This document shows positions 18,242 through 25,659 of a DNA stretch of 64,000 nt, piece after piece. Made by a program: the position numbers and the translations under genes. The stretch is from Sandaracinaceae bacterium (GTDB taxonomy: Bacteria; Myxococcota_A; Polyangia; Polyangiales; Sandaracinaceae), in the NCBI GenBank assembly GCA_020633195.1, contig JACKEC010000016.1, positions 310,001-374,000 on the forward strand. Reading direction: 5' to 3'. A model generated the notes under the pieces. That model was given only the letters and a program-made list of their open reading frames with translations, did not search any database and was not told the origin of the DNA. Position 1 is the first letter of the stretch. Each line of letters opens with the position of its first letter.

Positions 18242-19560
18242 CCGACCGATGCATCGTGATGGGCGCCGCGGGGCGCGACTTCCACGACTTCATCACCTTC
18301 CTGCGGGAGCGGCCGCAGCTCCGCGTGGTGTGCTTCACCGCCGAGCAGATCCCGTTCATCGACGCGCGCACGTTCCCCGCGTCGCTCGCCGGCCCGCACT
18401 ACCCCGAGGGCATCCCCATCGAGCCCGAGTCGGAGCTGGCGCGGCTGATCGTCGAGCACGACGTCGACTACGTGTTCCTGTCCTACAGCGACCTCCCGCA
18501 CGAGGAGGTGATGCACAAGGCGTCGATCGCGCAGGCCGCGGGCGCGAGCTTCGCGCTGCTGGGCCCCAAGCACACCCAGATCCGTTCGTCGAAGCCGGTC
18601 GTGTCCGTGACCGCCGCGCGCACGGGCTCCGGCAAGAGCCCGCTGTCGCAGGCGATCGCGCGCCGCCTCGCCGATCGAGGGGTCCGCGCCGCGGTGCTGC
18701 GCCACCCCATGCCCTACGGCGATCTCGCCAAGCAGGCCGTCCAGCGGTTCGCGACGGCGGCCGATCTCGACGCGCACGAGTGCACCATCGAGGAGCGCGA
18801 GGAGTACGAGCCCTACCTCGACCTCGGCCTCGTGGTGTGGGCCGGCGTCGACTACCCGAGCATCCTCGCCGCGGCGGAGCAGGAGGCCGATCTCATCCTC
18901 TGGGACGGCGGCAACAACGACACGTCGTTCGTGAAGGCGGACCTGTCGATCGTCGTCCTCGACGCGCTCCGGCCCGGCCACGAGACGCGCTACTACCCGG
19001 GCGAGACGAACCTGCGGGTCGCCGACCTGCTCGTGCTCTCCAAGGCGGCGCAGGCCACGCCCGAGGCGCTCGCCGCGCTGCGCGCCACCGCCGCGCGGAC
19101 GAACCCCGACGCGGGGATCGTCGAGGCGGATCTGGTCGTCCACGCCGAGCCGGAGGGCGTGATCGCGGGCAAGCGGGTCCTCGTCGTCGAGGACGGCCCG
19201 ACGATCACGCACGGCGGGATGCCGAGCGGCGCGGGGCTGCTCGCGGCGACCGCGGGCGGCGCGGCCGAGATCCTCGATCCGCGGCCGTTCGCGGTGGGGA
19301 CGATCGCGAAGGCCTACGCGGCCTACCCCCACATCGGTCCCGTCCTGCCCGCGCTCGGCTACTCGGACGCGCAGCGCCACGAGCTCGAGGCGACGATCGC
19401 GGCGGCCGCGCCCGATCTCGTCGTCGACGGCAGCCCGGCCCACCTCGACCGGCTCCTGCGCCTCGAGGTGCCCGTGGTGCAGGTGAGGTACCGCTTCGAG
19501 GCGCGGAGCGGGCCGGATCTGTTCGCGGCGGTCGACGCGCTCCTCGAGAGCGCGACATGA
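18238..19560 (+). CDS. Cyclic 2,3-diphosphoglycerate synthetase-like P-loop protein
   Basis: The product is 440 aa from ATG at 18238 with GAGGAG upstream. An N-terminal Rossmann-like domain (MTDRCIVMGAAGRDFHDF, about 1-120) is followed by a P-loop ARTGSGKSPLSQ (about 128-139), a Walker-B-like WDGGNND (about 222-228) and LRPGHETRYYPGETN. This domain order matches the archaeal cyclic 2,3-diphosphoglycerate synthetase family and its bacterial relatives, annotated only as GTPases. The bacterial product is not known. Neighbours give no metabolic clue beyond tight coupling to rsmI, whose start overlaps the stop by four bases. Confidence 0.72.
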   Translation: MTDRCIVMGAAGRDFHDFITFLRERPQLRVVCFTAEQIPFIDARTFPASLAGPHYPEGIPIEPESELARLIVEHDVDYVFLSYSDLPHEEVMHKASIAQAAGASFALLGPKHTQIRSSKPVVSVTAARTGSGKSPLSQAIARRLADRGVRAAVLRHPMPYGDLAKQAVQRFATAADLDAHECTIEEREEYEPYLDLGLVVWAGVDYPSILAAAEQEADLILWDGGNNDTSFVKADLSIVVLDALRPGHETRYYPGETNLRVADLLVLSKAAQATPEALAALRATAARTNPDAGIVEADLVVHAEPEGVIAGKRVLVVEDGPTITHGGMPSGAGLLAATAGGAAEILDPRPFAVGTIAKAYAAYPHIGPVLPALGYSDAQRHELEATIAAAAPDLVVDGSPAHLDRLLRLEVPVVQVRYRFEARSGPDLFAAVDALLESAT

Positions 19561-20387
19561 GCGGCCGCCTCGCGGTCGTCGCCACGCCGATCGGCAACCT
19601 CGAGGACATGACGCTCCGCGCGCTGCGCACCCTGCGCGAGGCGGACGCGATCCTCGCGGAGGACACGCGGCGGACCCGCGCCCTGTGCAGCCACCACGGG
19701 GTCTCGACGCCGCTCCGCGCGTTCCACGCGCACACCCCCGACGCGACGGTGCAGGCGCTGGTGGACGAGCTGCGCGGAGGCGCCGTGCTGGCGCTGGTGA
19801 CCGACGCGGGGACCCCGCTCGTGAGCGATCCCGGCGCGCGGCTGGTCGCGGCGGCGACCGACGCGGGCATCCGCGTCGAGCCCATCCCCGGCCCGAGCGC
19901 CCCGCTGGCCGCGCTCGTCGCCTCGGGGCTCCACGTCGGCGCGTTCCGCTTCGTCGGGTTCCTCCCGCGCTCCGGGGGCAAGCGACGGGTCGCGCTCGAC
20001 GCGCTCGAGACGGCGAGCGAGGCCACCGTCTTCTTCGAGGCCGCCAACCGCCTGCCCGAGACCCTCGCCGAGCTCGCCGCGCGCCTCCCGGATCGGCGCG
20101 CCGCGGTGGCGCGGGAGCTCACCAAGCTCCACGAGGAGGTCGCGCGGGGGACCCTCACCGAGCTCGCGGAGCGCTTCGCGGAGGCGCCGCGCGGCGAGAT
20201 CACGATCGTCGTCGAGGGCGCCCCCGAGCGGGACGAGCCCCTCGACGAGGAGGCGCTGGTGAAGCAGGCGAGGGCGCTCCTCGACGAAGGGCGCCGGACC
20301 AAGGCGGTCGCCCGCGATCTCGCCGAGGCGCATTCGATCCCCGTGCGTGACGCCTACGCCTTGGTTCTCCGCGCCACCGAGGAGTAG
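19557..20387 (+). CDS. rsmI: 16S rRNA (cytidine-1402-2'-O)-methyltransferase RsmI
   Basis: The product is 276 aa and begins within the ATGA overlap with the previous gene. The TP-methylase fold is clear: VVATPIGNLEDMTLRAL at the N-terminus, AEDTRRT, TDAGTPLVSDPG (about 81-92) and PGPSAPLAALVASG, then GFLPR and a tail of about 60 residues that ends the RsmI family. RsmI uses S-adenosylmethionine to methylate the ribose of C1402 in the ribosomal P site. Length is normal (E. coli 286). The downstream Kelch-like gene begins 15 bases after the stop, so part of its expression may come from this operon. Confidence 0.92.
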   Translation: MSGRLAVVATPIGNLEDMTLRALRTLREADAILAEDTRRTRALCSHHGVSTPLRAFHAHTPDATVQALVDELRGGAVLALVTDAGTPLVSDPGARLVAAATDAGIRVEPIPGPSAPLAALVASGLHVGAFRFVGFLPRSGGKRRVALDALETASEATVFFEAANRLPETLAELAARLPDRRAAVARELTKLHEEVARGTLTELAERFAEAPRGEITIVVEGAPERDEPLDEEALVKQARALLDEGRRTKAVARDLAEAHSIPVRDAYALVLRATEE

Positions 20388-20402
20388 TGGTAGCCTTGCG
20401 GG

Positions 20403-22277
20403 GTGCTTCGACGCGCTTTGTTGAGCTCGGTGGCCGTCCTCGCGCTGTCCTGCGCGGGACCTCCGGACCCATCCCCGTTCGCCGTCCGCGTGGAGTGGGG
20501 CCTGACCGGCTCCTCTCTGTTGCCCTCGACGGTCGACACCATCCGCCTCGTGACGTGCACCGTCGATCCCGACACGGGCGACGAGGCGTGCGTGCCCACG
20601 AATTGCAGCGTCGCCGGGCTGACCGGGCAGACGGAGTCCGAGACGTGCCACCCCGCGATGGGCACGGAGGACTTCGGCGACGAGCCGGTGCTCGTGCGCC
20701 GCGGCCTCGCCACGGGGACGCCGATCCGCTTCTTGCTCGAGGCGCGCGACGCCGACGGCGGCCTCACGCACACCGGCCAGGCGGGCCCGTTCATCCTCGG
20801 CGAGGGGGAGCGACGCCAGGTGACCGTCCGCATGTGGACGGTGGGTGAGGGCTCGGCCCTCGCCGGGCAGAACGTCGGTCGCTTCCTGCACACGACGACC
20901 TGGCTGCCCGACGGGCGGCTGCTCGTGGCGGGCGGCTTCGCCTCGGCGACGCCGGGCGCGTGCCCGACCGATCTCGTGTTCCCCGACGGGACGCAGTGCT
21001 TCCGCGCGGTCGCCGTCGCGGAGGCGATGGCGATCGAGGTCGCCTCCGGTCGCGTCGAGGTGATCCGGAGCGCGATGCTCGAGGCGCGCGGCGGCCACAC
21101 CGCGACCTCGCTGCCGGACGGCCGCGTGCTGCTCGTCGGCGGCGCGAGCGAGGCGGTCATCGCGTTCGCGCCGATCGGCGGGATGGACAGCGGTCGCTAC
21201 GACATCCAGATCCTCCCGCGCGACGCGGCGGGCGAGTCCACCGCGCACGCGAGCTACGAGATCTTCGACGCGTACGTCGGGCACCAGGCCGACGACCCGG
21301 ATCGCGACGGCGACCCCGCGCGCGGCGGCTTCATCGGCGTCGGCGGCACGAGCACCCCGGGCGCGACGAACCAGCCGCGCTTCCTCCACGCCGCCGCCGC
21401 GGTGCCCTCGACGCCTGGCCGCGTGGTCATCGCCGGCGGCATGGGCGGCGACAACACCCCGTCGACCTACGAGGTCTTCGACGCCGACAAGCCCGGCGGC
21501 TACGGCTTCCATCGCGCGGGCGCCAACCAGCTCGGCACGGCTCGCGTGGCGCCCAGCGCCGTCGGCCTGCAGGGCCGCGTGTGGATCGTCGGCGGCACCT
21601 TCGCGACCGACAACGCGGGCCTCGCGGACGTGTGGGAGGCCGAGGACGACGCCAACGGCGCGACCCGCCCGGCGAGCATGGACAGCGAGTTCCCGAGCGC
21701 CACCGCCGGGACCGCCGAGGACCACCCCGAGTACTCGCTCATCCGCCCGGCGGTGGTCGCGGTCGGGGGCGGGAGCAGCGCGCTCGTCCTCGGGTGGTAC
21801 GGCGCGCAGTGCGAGCCGATGATGAGCGCGGAGCGCTTCTTCGACCCCGCGACGACGACGGAGACGTGCAACTCGCCGATGTCCCCGGCGACGCGCTCGT
21901 TCACCGTGGACGGCGACACGGGGCTGACCGCGGCCACCGACGCTCGCCCGCAGGCGTTCGCGCAGGTCGCCGTCACGGAGGACTTCGACCCGGACCGCGA
22001 GGACGGCTTCCGCCGGCGCGTGGTGGTCCTGGGCGGCATCGCCAACTCGACGTGGTCGGCGCAGCGGAGCGCGGAGGTGTTCACCGGGGGCGTCGACTCC
22101 TCCGGTGAGGCGAGCAAGCTGCTCGGCACCGGCGTCGCGCTGAGCACCGGTCGCTTCTTCCACACGTCCACGGGCGTGCCGGGCCTCGGCGTCTTCACCG
22201 TCGGCGGCGTCGAGTTCACGTCCCGCACGGGCCTGCGGCTCGTGAACAGCGTCGAGGTCTTCTGGCTCGGCCAGTAG
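20403..22277 (+). CDS. Kelch/galactose-oxidase-like propeller lipoprotein
   Basis: The product is 624 aa from GTG at 20403, with lipobox LALSC (Cys about 17). The body repeats the blade pattern 'hydrophobic-PDGR-hydrophobic-GG' (TWLPDGRLLVAGG, TSLPDGRVLLVGG, GRVVIAGGM, GRVWIVGGT, RRVVVLGGI), typical of Kelch-type beta-propellers, with about six to seven blades interrupted by Asp-rich loops (DDPDRDGDP) that may bind calcium. No oxidase catalytic Cys/Tyr pair can be assigned. Probably an outer-membrane or surface recognition protein. Confidence 0.72.
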   Translation: MLRRALLSSVAVLALSCAGPPDPSPFAVRVEWGLTGSSLLPSTVDTIRLVTCTVDPDTGDEACVPTNCSVAGLTGQTESETCHPAMGTEDFGDEPVLVRRGLATGTPIRFLLEARDADGGLTHTGQAGPFILGEGERRQVTVRMWTVGEGSALAGQNVGRFLHTTTWLPDGRLLVAGGFASATPGACPTDLVFPDGTQCFRAVAVAEAMAIEVASGRVEVIRSAMLEARGGHTATSLPDGRVLLVGGASEAVIAFAPIGGMDSGRYDIQILPRDAAGESTAHASYEIFDAYVGHQADDPDRDGDPARGGFIGVGGTSTPGATNQPRFLHAAAAVPSTPGRVVIAGGMGGDNTPSTYEVFDADKPGGYGFHRAGANQLGTARVAPSAVGLQGRVWIVGGTFATDNAGLADVWEAEDDANGATRPASMDSEFPSATAGTAEDHPEYSLIRPAVVAVGGGSSALVLGWYGAQCEPMMSAERFFDPATTTETCNSPMSPATRSFTVDGDTGLTAATDARPQAFAQVAVTEDFDPDREDGFRRRVVVLGGIANSTWSAQRSAEVFTGGVDSSGEASKLLGTGVALSTGRFFHTSTGVPGLGVFTVGGVEFTSRTGLRLVNSVEVFWLGQ

Positions 22278-22282
22278 GCTCC

Positions 22283-22306
22283 GGGGCGTAGACGGACCGA
22301 CGCCCC
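22283..22306. terminator. Hairpin between convergent genes
   Basis: GGGGCGT (22283-22289) pairs perfectly with ACGCCCC (22300-22306) across a 10-base loop. It lies 5 bases after the Kelch-like stop codon and 44 bases before the convergent slipin stop. No T-run follows. Confidence 0.5.
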
Positions 22307-22350
22307 GCCGGGACGAGCCCGGCAGGGCGAGGGTCACGTGGGGTGCGGCA

Positions 22351-23442
22351 TCAGTTGCCGCGGGTGAGGAGCTGGCGCAGCCCGTCGACGCCGTCGGGAC
22401 CCAGCGAGAGCTTGACCTCTCCGACCTGAGCCGCGATGCGCTCCACGGCCTCGAGCTCCTTGAGGCGCAGCAGGACCGGGTTGTCGGCCATCACCTTGGC
22501 GGCGTTGGCCAGCGTCCGGGTCGCCGCTGCCTCCTCACGGCGCAGGATGACGTTCGCGACGGCCTGCTTCTCCGCCTCGATGACGCGGTTCATGAGCGCC
22601 TTCATGTCGCCGGGGAGGATGATGTCCTTCACGCCGACCTGGAGGACCCGAACCCCGAAGCGCAGGGCCTCGGCGGACGTGCGGGTCTCGAGGTACGCCG
22701 TGAGCGCGTCACGGCCCTCGAGCAGCTCGTCCAGCGTCACGGCGGCCACGTGCTCACGCAGCGCGAGCTGCACGAGCGTGTAGAGCGCCGCGTCCGGATC
22801 CGCGACGGTGTGCGGAGCCGTGTGCGGGTCCGCGGGCGCGTGGTCGACCGCCACCGACAGGCGCAGCGAGACCTTGTCACGGGTCAGCAGCTCCTGCGCG
22901 GGGATGGTCAGCTGCTGCCGACGCATGTCGATCAGGCGGACCGCCACCGGCGCGCCCGCGCGCGTCCAGAAGGCGTAGCGCCCGGGCTCGAGCACGCGCT
23001 CGAACCGACCCTTCACGTACAGGAGCGCGCGCTGGAACTCCAGCACGGTCGCCTGGACGATCTCGGTCTTCGGCAGCAGGGCGAGCAGCTCGTCGGTCAC
23101 GTCCGGCACCGGCTCACCGGTGTCGAAGACGTGGAGCTCGACGGACGGATCCAGCGCCCAGAAGCGGTGGAACCCCGGCCCCAGGAAGACCTGCGGGCGG
23201 CCCTGACGGAACAGGACCCCGCGCTCGTGTGCCGCGAGGCGCGCCTCACCGAAGGTGCCCTCGGCGAAGACGGCGCGCACCTCGTCGGGCAGGTCCACGA
23301 CGAGCTTGCGCGTGTCGAGCACCATCACCGTGCGGCCGTAGCCCCAGATCGAGTGGCGACCCGGGCCCAGCGCGCGCAGCGGGAGGCCGTGACGCAGGAG
23401 GACGCCGCGCTCGTGGAGCGCGATGTTCTGGGTGGTGTGCAT
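22351..23442 (-). CDS. Slipin/SPFH (band 7) protein with triplicated N-terminal motif
   Basis: The product is 363 aa from ATG at 23442, which has AAGGAGA upstream. Residues about 175-363 are a slipin-type band-7 domain with the diagnostic tail EAEKQAVANVILRREEAAAT and a Leu/Ala-rich oligomerisation end. Instead of the usual single membrane-hairpin start there are three related blocks at about 8-45, 70-108 and 135-175, each with a (Q/H)xGxxxxxLGPGxHxxW-like turn. No hydrophobic N-terminal helix is visible, so the protein may be cytosolic or peripherally bound. SPFH proteins scaffold membrane microdomains; the partner is unknown. Confidence 0.78.
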   Translation of the reverse strand: MHTTQNIALHERGVLLRHGLPLRALGPGRHSIWGYGRTVMVLDTRKLVVDLPDEVRAVFAEGTFGEARLAAHERGVLFRQGRPQVFLGPGFHRFWALDPSVELHVFDTGEPVPDVTDELLALLPKTEIVQATVLEFQRALLYVKGRFERVLEPGRYAFWTRAGAPVAVRLIDMRRQQLTIPAQELLTRDKVSLRLSVAVDHAPADPHTAPHTVADPDAALYTLVQLALREHVAAVTLDELLEGRDALTAYLETRTSAEALRFGVRVLQVGVKDIILPGDMKALMNRVIEAEKQAVANVILRREEAAATRTLANAAKVMADNPVLLRLKELEAVERIAAQVGEVKLSLGPDGVDGLRQLLTRGN

Positions 23443-23725
23443 GGTTCTGTTCTCCTTGAGGGCCCCTCGGGGACGAGGGGCGAAGAGGTGGCCGGGGAGG
23501 GCGCGCCCGGGCATCGGAGGTAGCAAGGGTCGCTGCGTGCCGCGTCTCTTGCTCGCTCGTCTGCCCCACCGCGGCGCGTGCGCGACCGAAGCGCCCGGGG
23601 CGGAGCGAGGCTCGGCCAAGGGCGCGTCGAGGACGCAGGCGGGCGCGGAGGTCCCCGAGGGGCGCGTGGACGCGCTCCCCCCGGCCGGCTCAAGGTTTTC
23701 CTTTCGTTTCAGGAAAGGTCGGGAG

Positions 23726-23817
23726 CTGGGTTGAGCAGCCCAGTGCGTTTACCGTTCCGCCACAGGCCGTCATGAGGGGTACTCGGCCCGGAAGGATTCG
23801 AACCTTCAATCCCTGGG
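23726..23817 (-). tRNA. Circularly permuted tRNA-like gene (3' half before 5' half)
   Basis: Read on the minus strand, 23817-23783 holds a tRNA 3' half: CCCAG (anticodon stem), GGATT (variable loop), GAAGG-TTCGAAT-CCTTC (T arm), CGGGCCG and discriminator A. After 13 bases, 23769-23739 holds the 5' half: CGGCCTG, U8-G9, a D arm with A14, G18G19 and A21, A26 and CTGGG. Joined in permuted order this gives a 7-pair acceptor stem (one G-U), a 5-pair anticodon stem and a 5-nt variable loop, with every conserved tertiary position in place. The 5' half continues as CTGCTCAA and a second CCCAG, so the same pentamer flanks both breakpoints. No CCA is encoded. The anticodon is uncertain. Two decayed tandem copies remain possible. 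Confidence 0.6.
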
Positions 23818-23821
23818 ACGC

Positions 23822-23863
23822 GGACGGCCTCCCGGGACCCGCTCACGGGACACGGAGCCGTCC
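23822..23863 (-). promoter_or_regulatory. Strong leader hairpin before the permuted tRNA halves
   Basis: On the minus strand GGACGGC-TCC pairs with GGAGG-CCGTCC (10 pairs, one bulged C) around an inner CCCG-TGAG-CGGG hairpin. It ends four bases before the CCCAG that opens the tRNA 3' half. Part of its 3' side (CGGGAG, 23834-23829) is also complementary to CTCCCG (23725-23720) just behind the 5' half, so leader and trailer could pair and bring the halves together. The remaining sequence to 24066 shows no gene. Confidence 0.4.
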
Positions 23864-24066
23864 AACGCAGGGCGCGCGGGACCGCGCCGCGGCGGACCGG
23901 TGTTGGGTGAGGCACGACGGTCCTGCTCGGGACCGCGCCGCGTCGAAGTCGCGATGTGTGGGGTGATGACCTCCGCGCCGACCCAGAGCAGCCACCGTGC
24001 CAGGCGTCGCGAGGGCGGAGGCGTGGGCGCGGGCTTAGCTCACCGTCTCGTGAAGGCTCCGAGCGT

Positions 24067-25035
24067 CTAGTCCGCTTCGGGCATGGGCGCGCGGCCCTGC
24101 GGGAGCATCCGGATGCGCCCGCCCATCGAGCCGGTGACGCGCCACTGGAAGCCGCCCGCAGGCGTGCGCGCGGGGCGGACCTGAGGGTTCACCTCGAGGA
24201 GGGCGAAGAGGCCCTCCATGCGCGGGCTCGACGTCTTGTACGCGTCGCTGAACTGGATGCGGAAGAGCATGTCGACGGTGCTGCGCTCGAACGGGGTCGC
24301 GAGGCGGATCGAGCCCGTGCCCCAAAGCTCCGCGTGCTCGCCGCTCGCGTGGAGCGTCTCGATGGTCCCGTTGCCGCGCTCGCTCTCCATGCGGAACTGG
24401 AGCCGGCCGAGCTGCATGCGCTCGAGGGTGAGCCCCGCGCCGAGCCCCTCGATCTCGAGCGGCGTCTCGCCGTCGCCGATCGACAGGTCGTCGATCGTGA
24501 TCTCGACGGTGCCCTCCGTGTTCACCGCCTCGGCGCCGATCGTCAGGTCGATGGTGCCCTCCGCGGTGCCCGCGATGGGGAGGCCGATCGCGCTCGCGAG
24601 CGGGCCGATGCCGGCCAGGCGCACGTGGTCCAGGTTGGCCTGGATGTGCGTGGTCTCTGGGTTCTGCGCGAAGGTGCCGTTGACGACGCCGTTGCCCGGG
24701 AGCTCCGCGCCGTAGCTCAGCTCGGTGGTGCCGCCCATCAGCGCGAGGAGCGAGACCCGCGCCTCGGCGTGGGGGATCTCCATCACGGTGGGCTCTTCGC
24801 TGCCCTCGGGCACGCTCGAGACCCGCACGTTCTCGAGCTCGACGCCGGTCACCCACGAGGGCTCGAGGCTGCCGATCTCGAGGTGGACGGCGCCGCCGCG
24901 CTCCGCCTCCTGGACGATGAAGTCGCGGACGTGGTCGTACGGGAACGTCCAGTACGCCCCGGCCACGAGCGAGAACAGGAAGAAGAGGGGCGCCGCGACG
25001 GCGTAGAGGAGAATCGATTTGACGCGATCGCTCAT
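24067..25035 (-). CDS. gspN: Type II secretion system protein GspN
   Basis: The product is 322 aa and the last gene of the gsp operon. It has one N-terminal membrane helix (about 8-28) and a long beta-rich periplasmic domain (about 45-310), with repeated 'GxxxLxxxxxxG' strands like the AsmA/GspN fold. GspN occurs in delta-proteobacterial and some gamma-proteobacterial systems and is thought to stabilise the inner-membrane platform. Its start overlaps the gspM stop by four bases. ATG at 25035 is supported by that overlap. Confidence 0.8.
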   Translation of the reverse strand: MSDRVKSILLYAVAAPLFFLFSLVAGAYWTFPYDHVRDFIVQEAERGGAVHLEIGSLEPSWVTGVELENVRVSSVPEGSEEPTVMEIPHAEARVSLLALMGGTTELSYGAELPGNGVVNGTFAQNPETTHIQANLDHVRLAGIGPLASAIGLPIAGTAEGTIDLTIGAEAVNTEGTVEITIDDLSIGDGETPLEIEGLGAGLTLERMQLGRLQFRMESERGNGTIETLHASGEHAELWGTGSIRLATPFERSTVDMLFRIQFSDAYKTSSPRMEGLFALLEVNPQVRPARTPAGGFQWRVTGSMGGRIRMLPQGRAPMPEAD

Positions 25036-25658
25036 GGTGACGGGGGTCCCGCGCGGCCAGCGCCAGCCCCGCTCGGAGCGGGGACGCCCGCGTCGACGCC
25101 GCCCTCGGTGGGACGGTCGAACGCGAGCACGCCGATCTGGAAGTTGTAGCGGTCGCCCGCCTGCATGTGGTCGACGTGGATGCGCTCGATCGCGACCGGG
25201 TAGCGGCTGTTCTCGATCGCCGCGAGGTAGCGGATCGCGGGGCGCAGACCGGTGCCCTGGAAGCGCGCGCGGGTGTGGCGGATTCGCAGGCCGCCCTCTT
25301 CGCGCTCGGGCTCGTGCTGCACGTCCGAGATCGTGAGGCCGTCCTGCTCGCCGGCCTTGGCCTCGAGGAACGAGCCGAGCGACGGCGCCTGGCGCGCGTA
25401 GCGGGCGTCCGCGGCGGCGCGCTCGGCGCGCTGCGCCGCGAGCTGGTTCCGCGAGCCCTGGATGCGCCGCAGCGCGGCGGTGATCTCGGCGTTGTCGCTC
25501 TCGAGGTCGCCGATCGCCGTGGACAAGAGGTAGACGGGGAGCAGCACGATCAGCGTCGCCGCCACCGCGCCGAGCACGCCGAGGAGGAAGCGCTCGCGAT
25601 CGCTGAGGTTCTCCCAGTAGGTCGCGAGGCCGGAGAAGAAGCCGCGGAAGGCGCTCAT
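25032..25658 (-). CDS. gspM: Type II secretion system protein GspM
   Basis: The product is 208 aa: a short cytoplasmic start (MSAFRGFFSGLATYWENLSD), one membrane helix (about 25-46), a coiled-coil segment (about 50-90) and a ferredoxin-like periplasmic domain containing YLAAIENSRYPVAIERI. This layout is that of GspM/PilO, the bitopic partner that recruits GspL and GspE. It is followed by a Pro/Gly/Ala-rich tail. It starts 1 base after the gspL stop and overlaps gspN by four bases. Confidence 0.8.
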   Translation of the reverse strand: MSAFRGFFSGLATYWENLSDRERFLLGVLGAVAATLIVLLPVYLLSTAIGDLESDNAEITAALRRIQGSRNQLAAQRAERAAADARYARQAPSLGSFLEAKAGEQDGLTISDVQHEPEREEGGLRIRHTRARFQGTGLRPAIRYLAAIENSRYPVAIERIHVDHMQAGDRYNFQIGVLAFDRPTEGGVDAGVPAPSGAGAGRAGPPSP

Positions 25659-25659
25659 G

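Noticed and set aside
23726..23817. A two-piece (permuted) tmRNA
   Set aside because: The 5' half has a complete D arm and anticodon stem, which tmRNA lacks, and no tag reading frame ending in Ala-Ala is present nearby.
23709..23915. A 68-aa ORF on the minus strand through the tRNA halves
   Set aside because: The frame is a by-product of the tRNA sequence and has no ribosome site.
23701..24066. A group I or group II intron that would process the permuted tRNA halves
   Set aside because: The segments near the halves were compared with the P, Q, R and S core elements of group I introns and with the GUGYG start of group II; only short chance matches such as CCTTGAGCC were found and no P3-P7 core could be built.
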